A stretch of 60,480 nucleotides of DNA, from positions 1 through 60,480 of the forward strand of contig CAMUHY010000020.1 of the NCBI GenBank assembly GCA_947088865.1. The letters run 5' to 3'. The notes beneath the pieces were generated by a model. It worked only from the letters and a program-made list of their open reading frames with translations. It did no database searches and had not been told where the DNA came from. Position 1 is the first letter of the stretch; every line of letters begins with the position of its first letter. Shown here one piece after another: positions 27,884 through 37,621 of the stretch. Made by a program: the position numbers and the translations under genes. This DNA is from an uncultured Eubacterium sp. GTDB taxonomy: Bacteria > Bacillota > Clostridia > Lachnospirales > Lachnospiraceae.

Positions 27884-27963
27884 GAATGATTAGAAAGAAA
27901 ACAATATATTGACAAAATTTTGATTTTTTAGCAGTATACTTTTTGTGGGAGGAGAGTATTTGC

Positions 27964-28638
27964 ATGAGGTATAAAATTTTAATTGTAGATGATGAAGAAA
28001 TGATGACAGAACTGCTTTCTGATTATTTGAGTGATGAAGGATATGAAACTTATATAGCAAACAGTGCTGCTCAAGCATTAAATTTATTGCCTAAAAATCC
28101 AGACATTATCATACTTGACATCAATATGCTAGGCATGGATGGATTAGAGTTGTGTAAAAATATACGCGCTCATATTTTTTGTCCTATTCTTTTTGTGACA
28201 GCAAGGATTACAGAGCAAGATAAAATAAATGGATTGGAGTATGGCGGAGATGATTATATTACAAAGCCATTTAGCTTAAAAGAACTTTCTGCAAGAATTG
28301 CCGCTCATTTGAGGAGAGATGAGCGAAGCCACAGACAAGCTGCTGTTTTGACTTCTGGAGAATTGCTTGTCAATCTCTCACAACACTGCATTTTTTATAG
28401 GGATAAAGAAATTGAGATGTCAAAAAAGGAGTTTGATATTGTTGAATTTCTTTTGATAAATGCAGGACAAGTTTTTGACAGAGAACGTATTTATGAACGA
28501 ATTTGGGGATATGATGCAGAGGGCAGCGCTGATGTTATCAAAGAACATATCCGAAAAATTCGTGTGAAGCTTTATGAGGCAACAGGACAAAATTATATAG
28601 AAACAGTTTGGGGTGTGGGATATAAATGGAATCGTTAA
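27964..28638 (+). CDS. OmpR-family response regulator
   Basis: A 224-residue DNA-binding regulator: receiver domain with VDDEE, phospho-acceptor Asp in IIILDINMLGMDG (about D52), T in FVTARIT, K in YITKPFS, then an OmpR/PhoB winged helix (MSKKEFDIVEFLLINAGQVF, RKIRVKLYEATGQNYIETVW). The ATG at 27964 has GGAGGAG upstream; the open frame itself starts earlier. Its last 13 bases overlap the histidine kinase gene, so they are coupled. Likely targets are the lipoprotein and ABC transporter genes that follow. Confidence 0.95.
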   Translation: MRYKILIVDDEEMMTELLSDYLSDEGYETYIANSAAQALNLLPKNPDIIILDINMLGMDGLELCKNIRAHIFCPILFVTARITEQDKINGLEYGGDDYITKPFSLKELSARIAAHLRRDERSHRQAAVLTSGELLVNLSQHCIFYRDKEIEMSKKEFDIVEFLLINAGQVFDRERIYERIWGYDAEGSADVIKEHIRKIRVKLYEATGQNYIETVWGVGYKWNR

Positions 28639-29912
28639 AAAGTAAATGGAGTAATTTACCATTGAGTCGTTTTTTTGTTTTAACGGTATTTTTTTCTACG
28701 GGTATAGTTGTTTTGTTATCAGCGCTTATCATTAGTTTTTGCATATCGTTTCGTTATTGGCTTTTGCCGGATTCCAATGCAGTATATCTGACCATAGAAA
28801 AAACATTAGCGGATGGCACTGTCACAACACAAACGTCTCTTTTACAATATGGAAAGGATTTGGAACAATTGCCTGTGCTTATTAATGAAGAAGATGGTGT
28901 TTTGGTTTATGAAGATATTTCAAAAGCAAGATATTCGGTTCAAAAAATTGAAAAAAGTTTTGATAAACTTTCTCCAAAGCGGAAATTTGCCTATCAAATT
29001 TGTGGGGTGTTAATGATAATAGCACCAGCAATATTGGCTTTTGCGGGAATTATTTTATGTGGATTGTACTTTTATCGAAAAAAGCTGAAACAACCGCTAG
29101 AATTGCTATCTTGTGCTACAATTCAAATTGCCAGACAAAATCTTGATTTTGAACTTAGGTATAACTGCAATGATGAAATGGGAGCGCTCTGTGATTCTTT
29201 TGAAAAAATGCGGAATGCTCTTTATGAAAATAATAAAGCGATGTGGGAAATGCTGGAAGAACGGCAGCTTATGCAAGCTTCAGTAGCACATGACTTGCGC
29301 AATCCGATTGCCATTATTAAAGGATATACGGAATATTTAGATGCAGGTCTTAAAAATGGTACGATACGTTATGAAAAAATTGGTCATATTGTAAACAATC
29401 TCAATATGGCAGCAAAGAGGCTAGAGCAGTATACAGAATCCTTTAGACTTTTAAATCAATCAGAGGAAACGCCATTACATCAAAAAACAGTTTTAGCTAA
29501 AGAAGTGATAATAAATGTAACACAAGATTTTATGCTTTTAACACAACAAAATGATATTGTCTTGCAAGTAACACAAGACTTATCGGATGAAAAAATACAG
29601 ATTGATATTGCTATACTTTATCGTATTCTTGAAAATATTATAAATAATGCGCTTCGTTTTGCAAAAAAACAAATTGATATTCATTTTATGCTTTCTAAAT
29701 CGGTTCTTTCAATTACGGTTATAGATGATGGAGAGGGATTTCCTTTGGAGGTATTAAAACAAAAGAAAAAACGTATATGGACATCTGGAAAAAATGAACA
29801 TATGGGCATTGGGTTAGCTGTTAGCAGACTTTTATGTAAAAAACATGGCGGCAGTTTGGAATTATCCAATACAACAAATGGCGCCTGTGTAAAAATAAAT
29901 CTTACAGTTTGA
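28626..29912 (+). CDS. Sensor histidine kinase
   Basis: A 428-residue membrane kinase. Transmembrane segments lie at about 17-42 and 121-150, with an outer domain of about 80 residues between them, followed by a HAMP linker, the phospho-acceptor H-box SVAHDLRNPIAIIKGYTEYL (His about 221), and the ATP-binding N-box NIINNALRFA, G1 DDGEGF and G2 GIGLAVSRLL. It overlaps the response regulator gene by 13 bases. The small outer domain fits sensing of peptides or envelope stress, together with the ABC exporter downstream. Confidence 0.95.
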   Translation: MESLKSKWSNLPLSRFFVLTVFFSTGIVVLLSALIISFCISFRYWLLPDSNAVYLTIEKTLADGTVTTQTSLLQYGKDLEQLPVLINEEDGVLVYEDISKARYSVQKIEKSFDKLSPKRKFAYQICGVLMIIAPAILAFAGIILCGLYFYRKKLKQPLELLSCATIQIARQNLDFELRYNCNDEMGALCDSFEKMRNALYENNKAMWEMLEERQLMQASVAHDLRNPIAIIKGYTEYLDAGLKNGTIRYEKIGHIVNNLNMAAKRLEQYTESFRLLNQSEETPLHQKTVLAKEVIINVTQDFMLLTQQNDIVLQVTQDLSDEKIQIDIAILYRILENIINNALRFAKKQIDIHFMLSKSVLSITVIDDGEGFPLEVLKQKKKRIWTSGKNEHMGIGLAVSRLLCKKHGGSLELSNTTNGACVKINLTV

Positions 29913-30034
29913 CGATTTTTTGACTTTTCTTATATAAAATTCCTTTGGTAGAAAAAATTGATTAATTTGTATTTGTGTGATTAGGTTTTATTTAACACAA
30001 AAGAATTGAGGATGGATGTCTTTTGATTTTCAAT

Positions 30035-30070
30035 TTTTTCACAAAAAGCAATGCAGAATGGGGGATTTTT
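30035..30070 (+). promoter_or_regulatory. Short copy of the leader tail before the lipoprotein gene
   Basis: TTCACAAAAAGCAATGCAGA followed by ATGGGGGATTTTTATG closely resembles the last 35 bases of the glmS leader (GCACAAAAAGCAGCGCAGAA, then ATGAGGATTTTTATG). The upstream arms needed for the pseudoknot are not seen. Confidence 0.5.
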
Positions 30071-31468
30071 ATGAGAAAAGTTTTTATTTTATGTTTAATA
30101 TTCTTTTTTATATTTGCATTTTATGCTTGTGGTAGCAATATAAAAACAGATAGTAAAAATACAAATGACGAGCAAAAATTAAAATCCAATTTACAGGAAA
30201 ATAATATAAAAGATGACAGTCAAAAAATTGGAAATCTTCAATTTATTTGCAATTCGGAAGGCGATAGTGCATGTAATACAGAAAATGGTTATTATTATTT
30301 AACACATGATTTAACAAAGCTTCAAGATGGCAATTATGGAAGTCATTTGATGTATATGGATTTTGCTACTTGTCGTGAAATTTATCTTTGCAGTACAGCA
30401 GGCTGTAAACATAATTCACTAGATTGTCCCGCCGTATTTTCATATGATGATTTTCCGACATTTACTACAAAGCTTTTTGTATGTGACAATTATTTATATA
30501 TTTTAAGCCGTGAGTCAAGCGATGAGGGGATGGCACAGAGCATGATGGGAGGCGATGATGGAGGTATAACGCCAGAAAGTAGACCTGCTGTGCTTTATCA
30601 AGCCAACCTTGACGGTACAGAGCGAAAAAAGGTTTATACTTTTGATGAAGAATTGGTGCTTGAAGAATTTATATTAAAAGATGAAAATGGCATTTATGTA
30701 CTTACAAAAAAACTTTCTATGGATAAAGTAGATAATATAACGTATACAACGGCTTCTGAAAAAAAGGTCGTATTTTTAGATTTAAAATCGTTTCATGCGC
30801 AGGAAGTTTGTCCTATAAACGTTGATAATCTTATTTCATGGAAGGTGATAGGCTGTTATCAAGATTGTCTGATTTTGAGCGGGACTGATTATGGACGAGA
30901 GCTTTCATTAGAGGAAAAATGGGATGATGACAGTTATCGTTTACTGTATGAAAATTCTTTTGATGTCTATGCACTTTTGGATTTAAAAAGCGGTGATTTA
31001 AAAGAATTTTACAGAGAATCGAATAAAAATCAACATTCGGTTTATATGGTTGAAGATATCATGTATCTATCCTTTTTAGAAAATCCAATAATTGAAGGAA
31101 TTAATATCAAGAGCGGAGAAAGAAAAACCATTTGCACAATTGAACAAAATTTGATTATGAATGTTATTGATGATATGTTGTGCTGCCGTGACTGGAATCT
31201 TTCTAGTGACCATACCTATTATTTTGTTAATATGAAAACAGGTGAAATTATGCACAGTATGCTTGTCAATCAATATAATGGCTGGGATTTGGAATTTCGT
31301 GCCGAAACTTCTTCAGATATGCTGGTTGTATATGATTATGATGCAACAAAAAACATTGATGGTTCATATGAGATTCACCAATACAAATATGCTTTAATCA
31401 CTAAAGAAGATTTGTTTATGGGAAGGCAAAATTATCGCAAAATCAATATGATTGGTCATGGAGAATAA
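30071..31468 (+). CDS. Putative lipoprotein of unknown function
   Basis: A 465-residue secreted lipoprotein. The N-terminus MRKVFILCLIFFFIFAFYAC is a signal peptide ending in a lipobox (FYAC) with the modified cysteine at about residue 20, followed by a polar linker (about 25-60). The body has repeated short beta-type blocks (YYYLTHDL, LYILSRES, GIYVLTKK, YMVEDIMYLSF) compatible with a beta-propeller, and a CSTAGCKHNSLDCPA cysteine cluster near 115-130 that is typical of related Lachnospiraceae lipoproteins. I do not know its function. It lies between the kinase and the ABC transporter and may be a sensor accessory or the substrate-facing part of the system. Confidence 0.8.
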   Translation: MRKVFILCLIFFFIFAFYACGSNIKTDSKNTNDEQKLKSNLQENNIKDDSQKIGNLQFICNSEGDSACNTENGYYYLTHDLTKLQDGNYGSHLMYMDFATCREIYLCSTAGCKHNSLDCPAVFSYDDFPTFTTKLFVCDNYLYILSRESSDEGMAQSMMGGDDGGITPESRPAVLYQANLDGTERKKVYTFDEELVLEEFILKDENGIYVLTKKLSMDKVDNITYTTASEKKVVFLDLKSFHAQEVCPINVDNLISWKVIGCYQDCLILSGTDYGRELSLEEKWDDDSYRLLYENSFDVYALLDLKSGDLKEFYRESNKNQHSVYMVEDIMYLSFLENPIIEGINIKSGERKTICTIEQNLIMNVIDDMLCCRDWNLSSDHTYYFVNMKTGEIMHSMLVNQYNGWDLEFRAETSSDMLVVYDYDATKNIDGSYEIHQYKYALITKEDLFMGRQNYRKINMIGHGE

Positions 31469-31510
31469 ATGAAAAGTGATTTCGACAAATTGGTAAAGGA
31501 GATTTTAGTT

Positions 31511-32254
31511 ATGCTTGAATTGCGTGAGGTTACAAAAAAATATAAAGATAAGATTGCCCTGCAAAATATTTCATTAAAATTGGATTCGGGCATTTATGGA
31601 TTGCTTGGTCCGAATGGAGCAGGAAAATCAACACTTATGAACATTATAACACAAAATATTAAACCAAGTGCAGGAACAGTTTTTTGGAACAATGTAAATA
31701 CGCAAGTTTTAGGAGAGCGTTTTCGGAGTATCATAGGATATGCGCCTCAACAGCAAGGTTTATATAATGCCTTTTCAGGAAGACGATTTTTAGCTTATAT
31801 GGCGGCACTAAAAGGAATCTCTAAAAAAGAAGTAAAAGAAGAAATAGAACGAGTACTTGCTTATGTCAATATGCAGGAGGCAGCAAGCAGAGCTATTGGG
31901 ACATATTCAGGAGGAATGAGACAGCGCATTTTAATTGCACAGGCAATGTTAGGAAATCCTGAATTGATTGTGTTAGATGAGCCAACGGCAGGGCTTGACC
32001 CTAAAGAACGGGTGCGAGTAAGAACATTGATTCAAGCGCTTTCTGAAAATAAAATTGTAATTGTTTCCACACATGTCGTTTCAGATATTGAGTCCATTGC
32101 AAAAGAGATTCTTTTGATACGTGCCGGACAGCTTTTTGACAGAGATACCGTAGAAAATTTATGTTTAAAATATCATGGCTGTAATGATTTAGAACAAGTA
32201 TATATGCGTGTTTTTGAAGAGGAGGAAAAGGATGTTGCGTTTGATTTTCTTTGA
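31511..32254 (+). CDS. ABC transporter ATP-binding protein
   Basis: A 247-residue ABC ATPase: Walker A GPNGAGKST (about 34-42), Q-loop YAPQQQGLYNAFSGR, signature YSGGMRQRILIAQAM, Walker B PELIVLDEPTAGLDP and H-loop VSTHVVSDIE. It resembles ABC-2 exporter ATPases of bacteriocin/antibiotic resistance type. The frame starts at 31469, but AAGGAG positions the ATG at 31511, where homology begins. It overlaps the permease gene by 23 bases and completes the kinase-lipoprotein-exporter unit. Confidence 0.95.
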   Translation: MLELREVTKKYKDKIALQNISLKLDSGIYGLLGPNGAGKSTLMNIITQNIKPSAGTVFWNNVNTQVLGERFRSIIGYAPQQQGLYNAFSGRRFLAYMAALKGISKKEVKEEIERVLAYVNMQEAASRAIGTYSGGMRQRILIAQAMLGNPELIVLDEPTAGLDPKERVRVRTLIQALSENKIVIVSTHVVSDIESIAKEILLIRAGQLFDRDTVENLCLKYHGCNDLEQVYMRVFEEEEKDVAFDFL

Positions 32255-34520
32255 GTTGGCAAAAGTATGGAAAAAACATCAGTTTGCTTTATCAATTGGA
32301 GTTTTGCTTTTTATTCATATTTTTCTTTTATGGTATACATCTTTACCTAACGAGGAAACGCCATCATGTTCTTCTTATAAAAAGATACAAAATCAGCTTA
32401 TTGATATGAGCGAGGAACAAAAATCAGACTATATTACTCAATTAAAGGAAACAATAGATGGCGTCTGTTTTGTACAAAATATTCTTGCTATGCAGAATTT
32501 TCAAAATGAGATGGGCGATGCTTTGGTAAAACAAGAACTGCAAAATAATGCGCATATTTTTGAAGCATATTATGATTTGTACCAATCGGGTGACTATTTA
32601 AAATTTACGGATTCACTAGAACAAGAAAAAATATTGATTGATGAGATTTATACAGAATGGAAAAAGGTTTCAGGGTACAAGGAGTATTTAAATTTAATTC
32701 AGGAAAATAAAGAAGTGCTTAGCAGTATTTCTATTTTTGGCGGGCAAAATTTTGGCGAACAAAAACAAGATACATATAGTGCAAGAAACCTCCAAAAAAG
32801 TGCAGCAGATTATGCACATTTGACGGATAAAAATATTCAATTTACTCCGTCAAAAAGCATTACTCGTGCTATGGACAATATTTGGATAGATATTCTTTTG
32901 TTTCTTTTAGTGATGGCATTTGTGGGAAGTTTGATTACAGAGGAAAAAGAGAAAAAGTTATTTTTAATTACACGAAGCACAAAATATGGAATTTTACATA
33001 GTATTGGCGCAAAATTGATGGCTCTATTGATTCATTGTCTTTTTATTACAACTGTATTTTATATTGTAAGTCTTGTTTTTTCTTATTATAGTACAGGGGC
33101 GTTTCATTTAAGTGCAAATTTACAGTCAGTGTCTATTTATATGGAAAGCTGTCTAAATATCAGTATTGCACAATATATTGTTCTTTCTATTATAACAAAA
33201 GCTGTTTTGTTGTTTGGTATTGGTACAATACTGATTTCGTTTTGTATTGTATCGAATATTATGGCGCTTCCTTTTCTAATTGGCTCTGTGATTGCAGGAA
33301 TTAGCACAATACTGTATATATGGATTCCAGCAGGTTCATCATGGTCTATTTTAAAATATCTAAATCCAGTAGGATTGATAAAGACACAAAATTTATATGG
33401 AGGGTATTTAAATTTTAATGTATTTCATTATCCTGTATCGAGACAGACACTTTCTTTTATTGTTCTTATAATAGTATGTGCTGTTGGTATAGCAAGTGAT
33501 TTGGTGCTGTTTTGGCATATGCAGGATGGTGAGATAAAAAAGATTTCGCTGCCTTTTTTATTGCCTTTTAAGCCGCATGTTTATGTTATATGGCATGAGG
33601 CTTACAAAATTTTAATTACGAATCATGCTTTCATTCTTTTCTTTATATTTGTTTTATTGTTTGGCATGAAAAGTTTTGAGCAAACATATAAGCCGTCCGA
33701 GAGAGAATATTATTATCAAGATATTATGCAAAAACTAGAGGGGGAATTGACAGAAGAAAAAGAACAGTTGGTTTTATCTGAAAAAAAGCGATATCAGGAT
33801 GCATTTCAAAAGATTGATGAAATTGATAAGATGGTGGAGGCACAGCAATTAAGCAAAAATGCGGCAGATACTTTAAAATATCAAGCGAATATGACCATTT
33901 CTTTTTATCCAGCTTTTCAGCGGGTAGAAGCACAATATCAACATATCAGAGAGCATGGCGGGGGATTTGTTTATGATACAGGATATCTATATTTATTTGG
34001 TGTGTGGGAAAATATTTTTTCGATTCATTTTTTGGTTTTAGCAATTGGAATTATCTTGATAACAAGCGGTGTCCTATCAATGGAATATCAAGCTAATTCA
34101 CTGTATTTAATTGGCGCAACAAAAGTAGGAAAAAGAAAAATTTTTGTTTGCAAATTTATCATTTGTACAATTATGGCAATGATACTTACATTAGTGCCTA
34201 TCGTTTGCAGAGCAATTTCTATTGCTTGTATATATCCAATGTCTAGCATAGGTTCATCGATACAAAATATTTCATATTACTCTAATTTTTTCTGTTCACT
34301 TTCTATTGGAGGATTTGTCTTGTTTTTTATATTTTCACAAATAGCGACTTCTATTTTAATGGTTATCATTACATTAGCGTTGTCCATGTGGAGGAAAAGT
34401 CAGGCACAAACAATATTTTTTGCCTTATTGATTTTGACCGTTCCTATAATTTTAAAATTGCTTGGGTTTGAAATGGCAAAGTGGTTTTCTTTATATCCGC
34501 TTTATTCTTGGACAGTGTAA
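32232..34520 (+). CDS. Large ABC-2-type transporter permease
   Basis: A 762-residue membrane protein. The first half starts with a transmembrane segment near the N-terminus (about 17-37), then a soluble region of some 180 residues, then six membrane segments (LLFLLVMAFVGSLI to IVLIIVCAVGIASDLVLFW). The second half begins again with a similar plan: a segment near residue 470, a soluble coiled-coil-rich stretch (about 490-580), then further membrane segments to the end. So it reads as two ABC-2 permease modules fused in one chain, which would make a complete pore alone with the ATPase. GGAGG precedes the ATG at 32232, inside the ATPase gene. The substrate is unknown. Confidence 0.85.
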   Translation: MLRLIFFELAKVWKKHQFALSIGVLLFIHIFLLWYTSLPNEETPSCSSYKKIQNQLIDMSEEQKSDYITQLKETIDGVCFVQNILAMQNFQNEMGDALVKQELQNNAHIFEAYYDLYQSGDYLKFTDSLEQEKILIDEIYTEWKKVSGYKEYLNLIQENKEVLSSISIFGGQNFGEQKQDTYSARNLQKSAADYAHLTDKNIQFTPSKSITRAMDNIWIDILLFLLVMAFVGSLITEEKEKKLFLITRSTKYGILHSIGAKLMALLIHCLFITTVFYIVSLVFSYYSTGAFHLSANLQSVSIYMESCLNISIAQYIVLSIITKAVLLFGIGTILISFCIVSNIMALPFLIGSVIAGISTILYIWIPAGSSWSILKYLNPVGLIKTQNLYGGYLNFNVFHYPVSRQTLSFIVLIIVCAVGIASDLVLFWHMQDGEIKKISLPFLLPFKPHVYVIWHEAYKILITNHAFILFFIFVLLFGMKSFEQTYKPSEREYYYQDIMQKLEGELTEEKEQLVLSEKKRYQDAFQKIDEIDKMVEAQQLSKNAADTLKYQANMTISFYPAFQRVEAQYQHIREHGGGFVYDTGYLYLFGVWENIFSIHFLVLAIGIILITSGVLSMEYQANSLYLIGATKVGKRKIFVCKFIICTIMAMILTLVPIVCRAISIACIYPMSSIGSSIQNISYYSNFFCSLSIGGFVLFFIFSQIATSILMVIITLALSMWRKSQAQTIFFALLILTVPIILKLLGFEMAKWFSLYPLYSWTV

Positions 34521-34554
34521 AATCAGGGGAGATATATTTTGACACAGAAACAGA

Positions 34555-34617
34555 GGCTGTTGCAAAAAGAATTTCAAGTACTATATATAGTACTTGAAAT
34601 TGTGTTTTGTAACAGCC
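34555..34617. repeat. 63-bp near-perfect palindrome
   Basis: GGCTGTTgCAAAA and TTTTGtAACAGCC flank AATTTCAAGTACTATA/TATAGTACTTGAAATT. It is too long for an ordinary terminator and its GGCTGTTGCAAAA edges resemble transposon inverted ends. It lies between the permease and the converging anti-sigma gene and may end both transcripts. Confidence 0.8.
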
Positions 34618-34671
34618 CCCTATGTTATTTTGTTTATTCTTATTTTAGTGATTAGATAGTGCAGATAAATA

Positions 34672-35607
34672 TTACTTGATGTTGTTTTTAAACCATTTTG
34701 TGATTTCAGGGGACATTTGATAATATGACATTGTTGTAGTGACATTAATCCAACTATATGAAGGATAATAATGCATCATAAAGCGTAATCCGTCCGTTGT
34801 TTCAATAATAATATCTTTTCTGTCATCGGCTACACGAGTGTATGCTTCAGAATCTATATTGTTGCCTGTTTGTTCAAGCTCTTTTAATTCATCAGCGAAC
34901 ATGAAATCATGATAATCGTCAAAACTAAATGCAGTCAATACGAAAATCTCATTATAAAACTCAGAAATAATAGCGCTATCTGTAATTGCTTTATCGTTTG
35001 TTATCCAAGTATTATCATTTTTAGTTGGAGTAATGCTAACGATATCCGATGCATCGTCAATACCATATACTTCAAACGCTTTTTGAATTGGTAATGATTC
35101 GTTTGTTTTGATTAAATAATTACAGAACCACGCATAGTAGTATTTGTCACCATCTCGGAAAATCTGAACCGCTTTATAAGGTGCGGGTGCATACTCAAGA
35201 AGTTCTATATTGGTTTCTTTATTAGCAACAATATAGTTACTGCGCTCGGCTTCAGGAACTTCCTTTTGTAAATATACAAGGTGCTTTCCAATAACAGCTT
35301 CCGTTATTTCATTTTTTACTCCAAACTTTTCATTATTTTTAGGCTCTTCAATAATTTCTAAATAAGCATTATCATATTCGATTAACATAACTGTATCTGC
35401 AATATCCTTATAATCTGATGATATAAACAAGTCCTTAGCAAACGGAAAACCTATTGCAAGAACAAGAGCAATACAGGCAGCAACTGCTGCCCATTTGTAC
35501 CATGTTTTTGGAAAGTGGTTTTTAATTGCTCCTTTATATTGGGTAGCTTCATCTATATAGTTGAAATTGATATTATTAATTGTTTCAGAAATTTTTTTCT
35601 TTTTCAT
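34672..35607 (-). CDS. Putative membrane anti-sigma factor
   Basis: A 311-residue protein with one transmembrane segment (about 41-61, WAAVAACIALVLAIGFPFA) after a 40-residue cytoplasmic N-terminus, and an outer domain of about 250 residues. That topology and the 4-base overlap with the sigma-factor gene upstream are typical of anti-sigma factors, although no ZAS or RsgI motif is visible. The outer part (MFADELKELEQTGNN, YYPSYSWINVTT) is not recognised. The sensing signal is unknown. Confidence 0.7.
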   Translation of the reverse strand: MKKKKISETINNINFNYIDEATQYKGAIKNHFPKTWYKWAAVAACIALVLAIGFPFAKDLFISSDYKDIADTVMLIEYDNAYLEIIEEPKNNEKFGVKNEITEAVIGKHLVYLQKEVPEAERSNYIVANKETNIELLEYAPAPYKAVQIFRDGDKYYYAWFCNYLIKTNESLPIQKAFEVYGIDDASDIVSITPTKNDNTWITNDKAITDSAIISEFYNEIFVLTAFSFDDYHDFMFADELKELEQTGNNIDSEAYTRVADDRKDIIIETTDGLRFMMHYYPSYSWINVTTTMSYYQMSPEITKWFKNNIK

Positions 35608-36161
35608 AGAGATACTCCTTCCTTGATAAGATATTTTTTCAGCTTTTCTCTTGTACGAGAAAGCCGAACAGATATGTTGTGGTTGCTTGTTTGAAAGAGC
35701 TTTGCAAGGTCATCAATAGAGTCTGAATGCCAATAACGGCGAACAAACATAATCCTATTTTTTTGATTGAGCGTTGCGAGAAATTCGTCTATGATTCGTG
35801 CAGTTTCGATAACATTGAAATCATCTTCCACCGAAACAGAGGAAGGAAAGCAATTTTCAAGCTCATCCAATGCCACGTCATAGATACTATTTCTCTTTGC
35901 AGCAGTATTTGCATGATATTTCTTAATGGCAAGATTACGCACAATGCGGCAAACATAGCTTAATAAGGGATTGGGATTTTGAGGCGGTATTGTGTTCCAA
36001 GCTCCAAGATAAGCATCGCTTACACATTCTTCGGTATCTTGTTTATTGTTTAGTATGTTAAAAGCAACCTTTGAGCAAACAGAGCCATATTTATTTGACA
36101 GTTCAATGATTGCTTGCTCTTGGCGTTCAAAGAATAATTCAATTATTTTACTATCGTCCAA
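35604..36161 (-). CDS. ECF-type RNA polymerase sigma factor
   Basis: A 185-residue sigma-70 family factor: region 2 with DTEECVSDAYLGAWNTIPPQ and YVCRIVRNLAIKKY, region 4 with MFVRRYWHSDSIDDLAKLFQ and VSVRLSRTREKLKKYL-type helix-turn-helix (HNISVRLSRTREKL). It starts with TTG at 36161 behind an AGGAGG site. It is followed with a 4-base overlap by a one-segment membrane protein, presumably its anti-sigma factor; the pair usually controls its own expression. Confidence 0.92.
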   Translation of the reverse strand: MDDSKIIELFFERQEQAIIELSNKYGSVCSKVAFNILNNKQDTEECVSDAYLGAWNTIPPQNPNPLLSYVCRIVRNLAIKKYHANTAAKRNSIYDVALDELENCFPSSVSVEDDFNVIETARIIDEFLATLNQKNRIMFVRRYWHSDSIDDLAKLFQTSNHNISVRLSRTREKLKKYLIKEGVSL

Positions 36162-36399
36162 ACTGCTCGCCCTCCTTTCTGCCTCAATTATATACTACGG
36201 TTTTGGAAGGAAATATCTCATTGTTTTCTATATTATATCAAAATTATATGTAATTTTCTGTCTATGTAAAATAGCGGCAAGGATAGGTAAACGCAAGTGA
36301 AATTGTGGTATTTAAATTATTATTTGTATCAATAGAAAAATGGATTATTTTGTGATAAAATCCATATAGAGAATAAATTTATACGATGTGGAGGCAACT

Positions 36400-36858
36400 A
36401 TGCAGTTTCAAATTATTCCTAAGCAAGAGCATATTCCAGATTTTCCTTCAAAAGATGTGAAATTAAAACATATTTTGTATTATATGTGTTATGATGATAT
36501 GGAATATGAGGAAGATGAAATTACAGAAGACATTATTGCTAAAGTACTTCGTGAAATTCCAGAAGGTATTGAAGTTTATTTGTCACTAAATCCTTTTGGA
36601 GAGGAAGATTGGTTAGAAGTATTATGTGATGGGGAATGGTTAGCGCTTGGTTATATGGTTGATAATGAGTGCTATTATTCGTATAACAAGGATTTTGAAG
36701 GAACAAAGGAACTATCGCCGTTAGAAAGCGGCGGACAATCGCCCGTTGAAAAATATCTTGCAATAAAAGATATAGATGCAGGAATAAAAGCTGTGGAATA
36801 TTTTATTAGAACAGGACAGCTTTATCCGGGAATTGACTGGGCAAGACAAATAGACTAA
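36400..36858 (+). CDS. Acidic protein of unknown function, immunity-protein-like
   Basis: A 152-residue, strongly acidic soluble protein (DDMEYEEDEITEDIIAKVLR; NPFGEEDWLEVLCDGEWLAL). I cannot assign a family. Its size, acidity, lack of signal peptide and position at the start of a row of unrelated small genes, including a SUKH protein, resemble immunity proteins against nuclease toxins; this is inference. GGAGG sits 5 bases before the ATG at 36400; a GTG at 36388 is possible but has no site. Confidence 0.6.
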   Translation: MQFQIIPKQEHIPDFPSKDVKLKHILYYMCYDDMEYEEDEITEDIIAKVLREIPEGIEVYLSLNPFGEEDWLEVLCDGEWLALGYMVDNECYYSYNKDFEGTKELSPLESGGQSPVEKYLAIKDIDAGIKAVEYFIRTGQLYPGIDWARQID

Positions 36859-36982
36859 ATGTTTTTAAATGTTTATTTATGGTATTGAAATGTTGTTTTA
36901 TAAGGTTTCGTAAGGATAAATAGCTGTCGATATAGTAGATAACATTTAACTTCAATATAACAGTAAAGACAGGAGGAACGCT

Positions 36983-37462
36983 ATGAATACAAAAACAATG
37001 GAAGGACTTGTCGGCGCAAGGCGAAATATAGATTTAGTAAATACACCGATGAGAGTGTATAATCAGGCAGAACGACAAGGCAATATGGGAGCAATGGAGA
37101 GAGCAATGGGCTATGTCCATGAATTTGCAGACAAAGCAGAGGATTATAAGACAAAAGCCTATGAGGGAATGAAAGAAGAAGCTAAAGAGGCAAGAGAGCA
37201 GGCACGGTTAGAGAGAGAAAAAGCTATTCAAAAACATAAAGAAGAACGTGAAAAATTTGAGGAAAGAATAGAAGAAAATAAAGAAACCGATATTGTGGAG
37301 GTCAGTGAAGAAGGAAAAGTATTATTGAAAGATAATACAATGTTCGATAACACCGATGTTGCCGAAACAAAAGTAGATTCTGTAAAACAGCCTGTAATCT
37401 ATACAAAAACAGGAGATATAAGTCAGGTAGAACAGGATGCAAATATTTCTATTTCTTTATAA
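36983..37462 (+). CDS. Coiled-coil protein of unknown function
   Basis: A 159-residue protein with an AGGAGG site. Residues about 50-105 form a highly charged helix (KEEAKEAREQARLEREKAIQ and KHKEEREKFEERIEENKE) likely to be a coiled coil; the tail is acidic and polar. No signal peptide. The N-terminus MNTKTMEGLVGARRNIDLVN is not recognised. A GTCGATAT box about 40 bases upstream resembles a sigma-28 -10 element, but no matching -35 is seen. It might belong with the flagella-type accessory genes nearby. Confidence 0.65.
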   Translation: MNTKTMEGLVGARRNIDLVNTPMRVYNQAERQGNMGAMERAMGYVHEFADKAEDYKTKAYEGMKEEAKEAREQARLEREKAIQKHKEEREKFEERIEENKETDIVEVSEEGKVLLKDNTMFDNTDVAETKVDSVKQPVIYTKTGDISQVEQDANISISL

Positions 37463-37621
37463 ATAAGATTGTTTGTAAGTGGTTTTAGAAATATTGAACA
37501 ATGTGTGACTTTTATTGTTTATAATTATATTATTATTTTATGATGTTTTTTAAACAAGCAAGACTAATTTTTTTCTAGTAAGGTTTGAATATTATAAAAA
37601 ATTGTAAGGGGATAGATATAA

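Noticed and set aside
27905-27945. Sigma-A promoter before the OmpR-type regulator
   Set aside because: TTGACA and TATACT are present but 20 bases apart, too far for confidence.
36920-36945. Sigma-28 promoter before the coiled-coil gene at 36983
   Set aside because: GTCGATAT resembles the -10, but no TAAA-type -35 stands at 14-16 bases.
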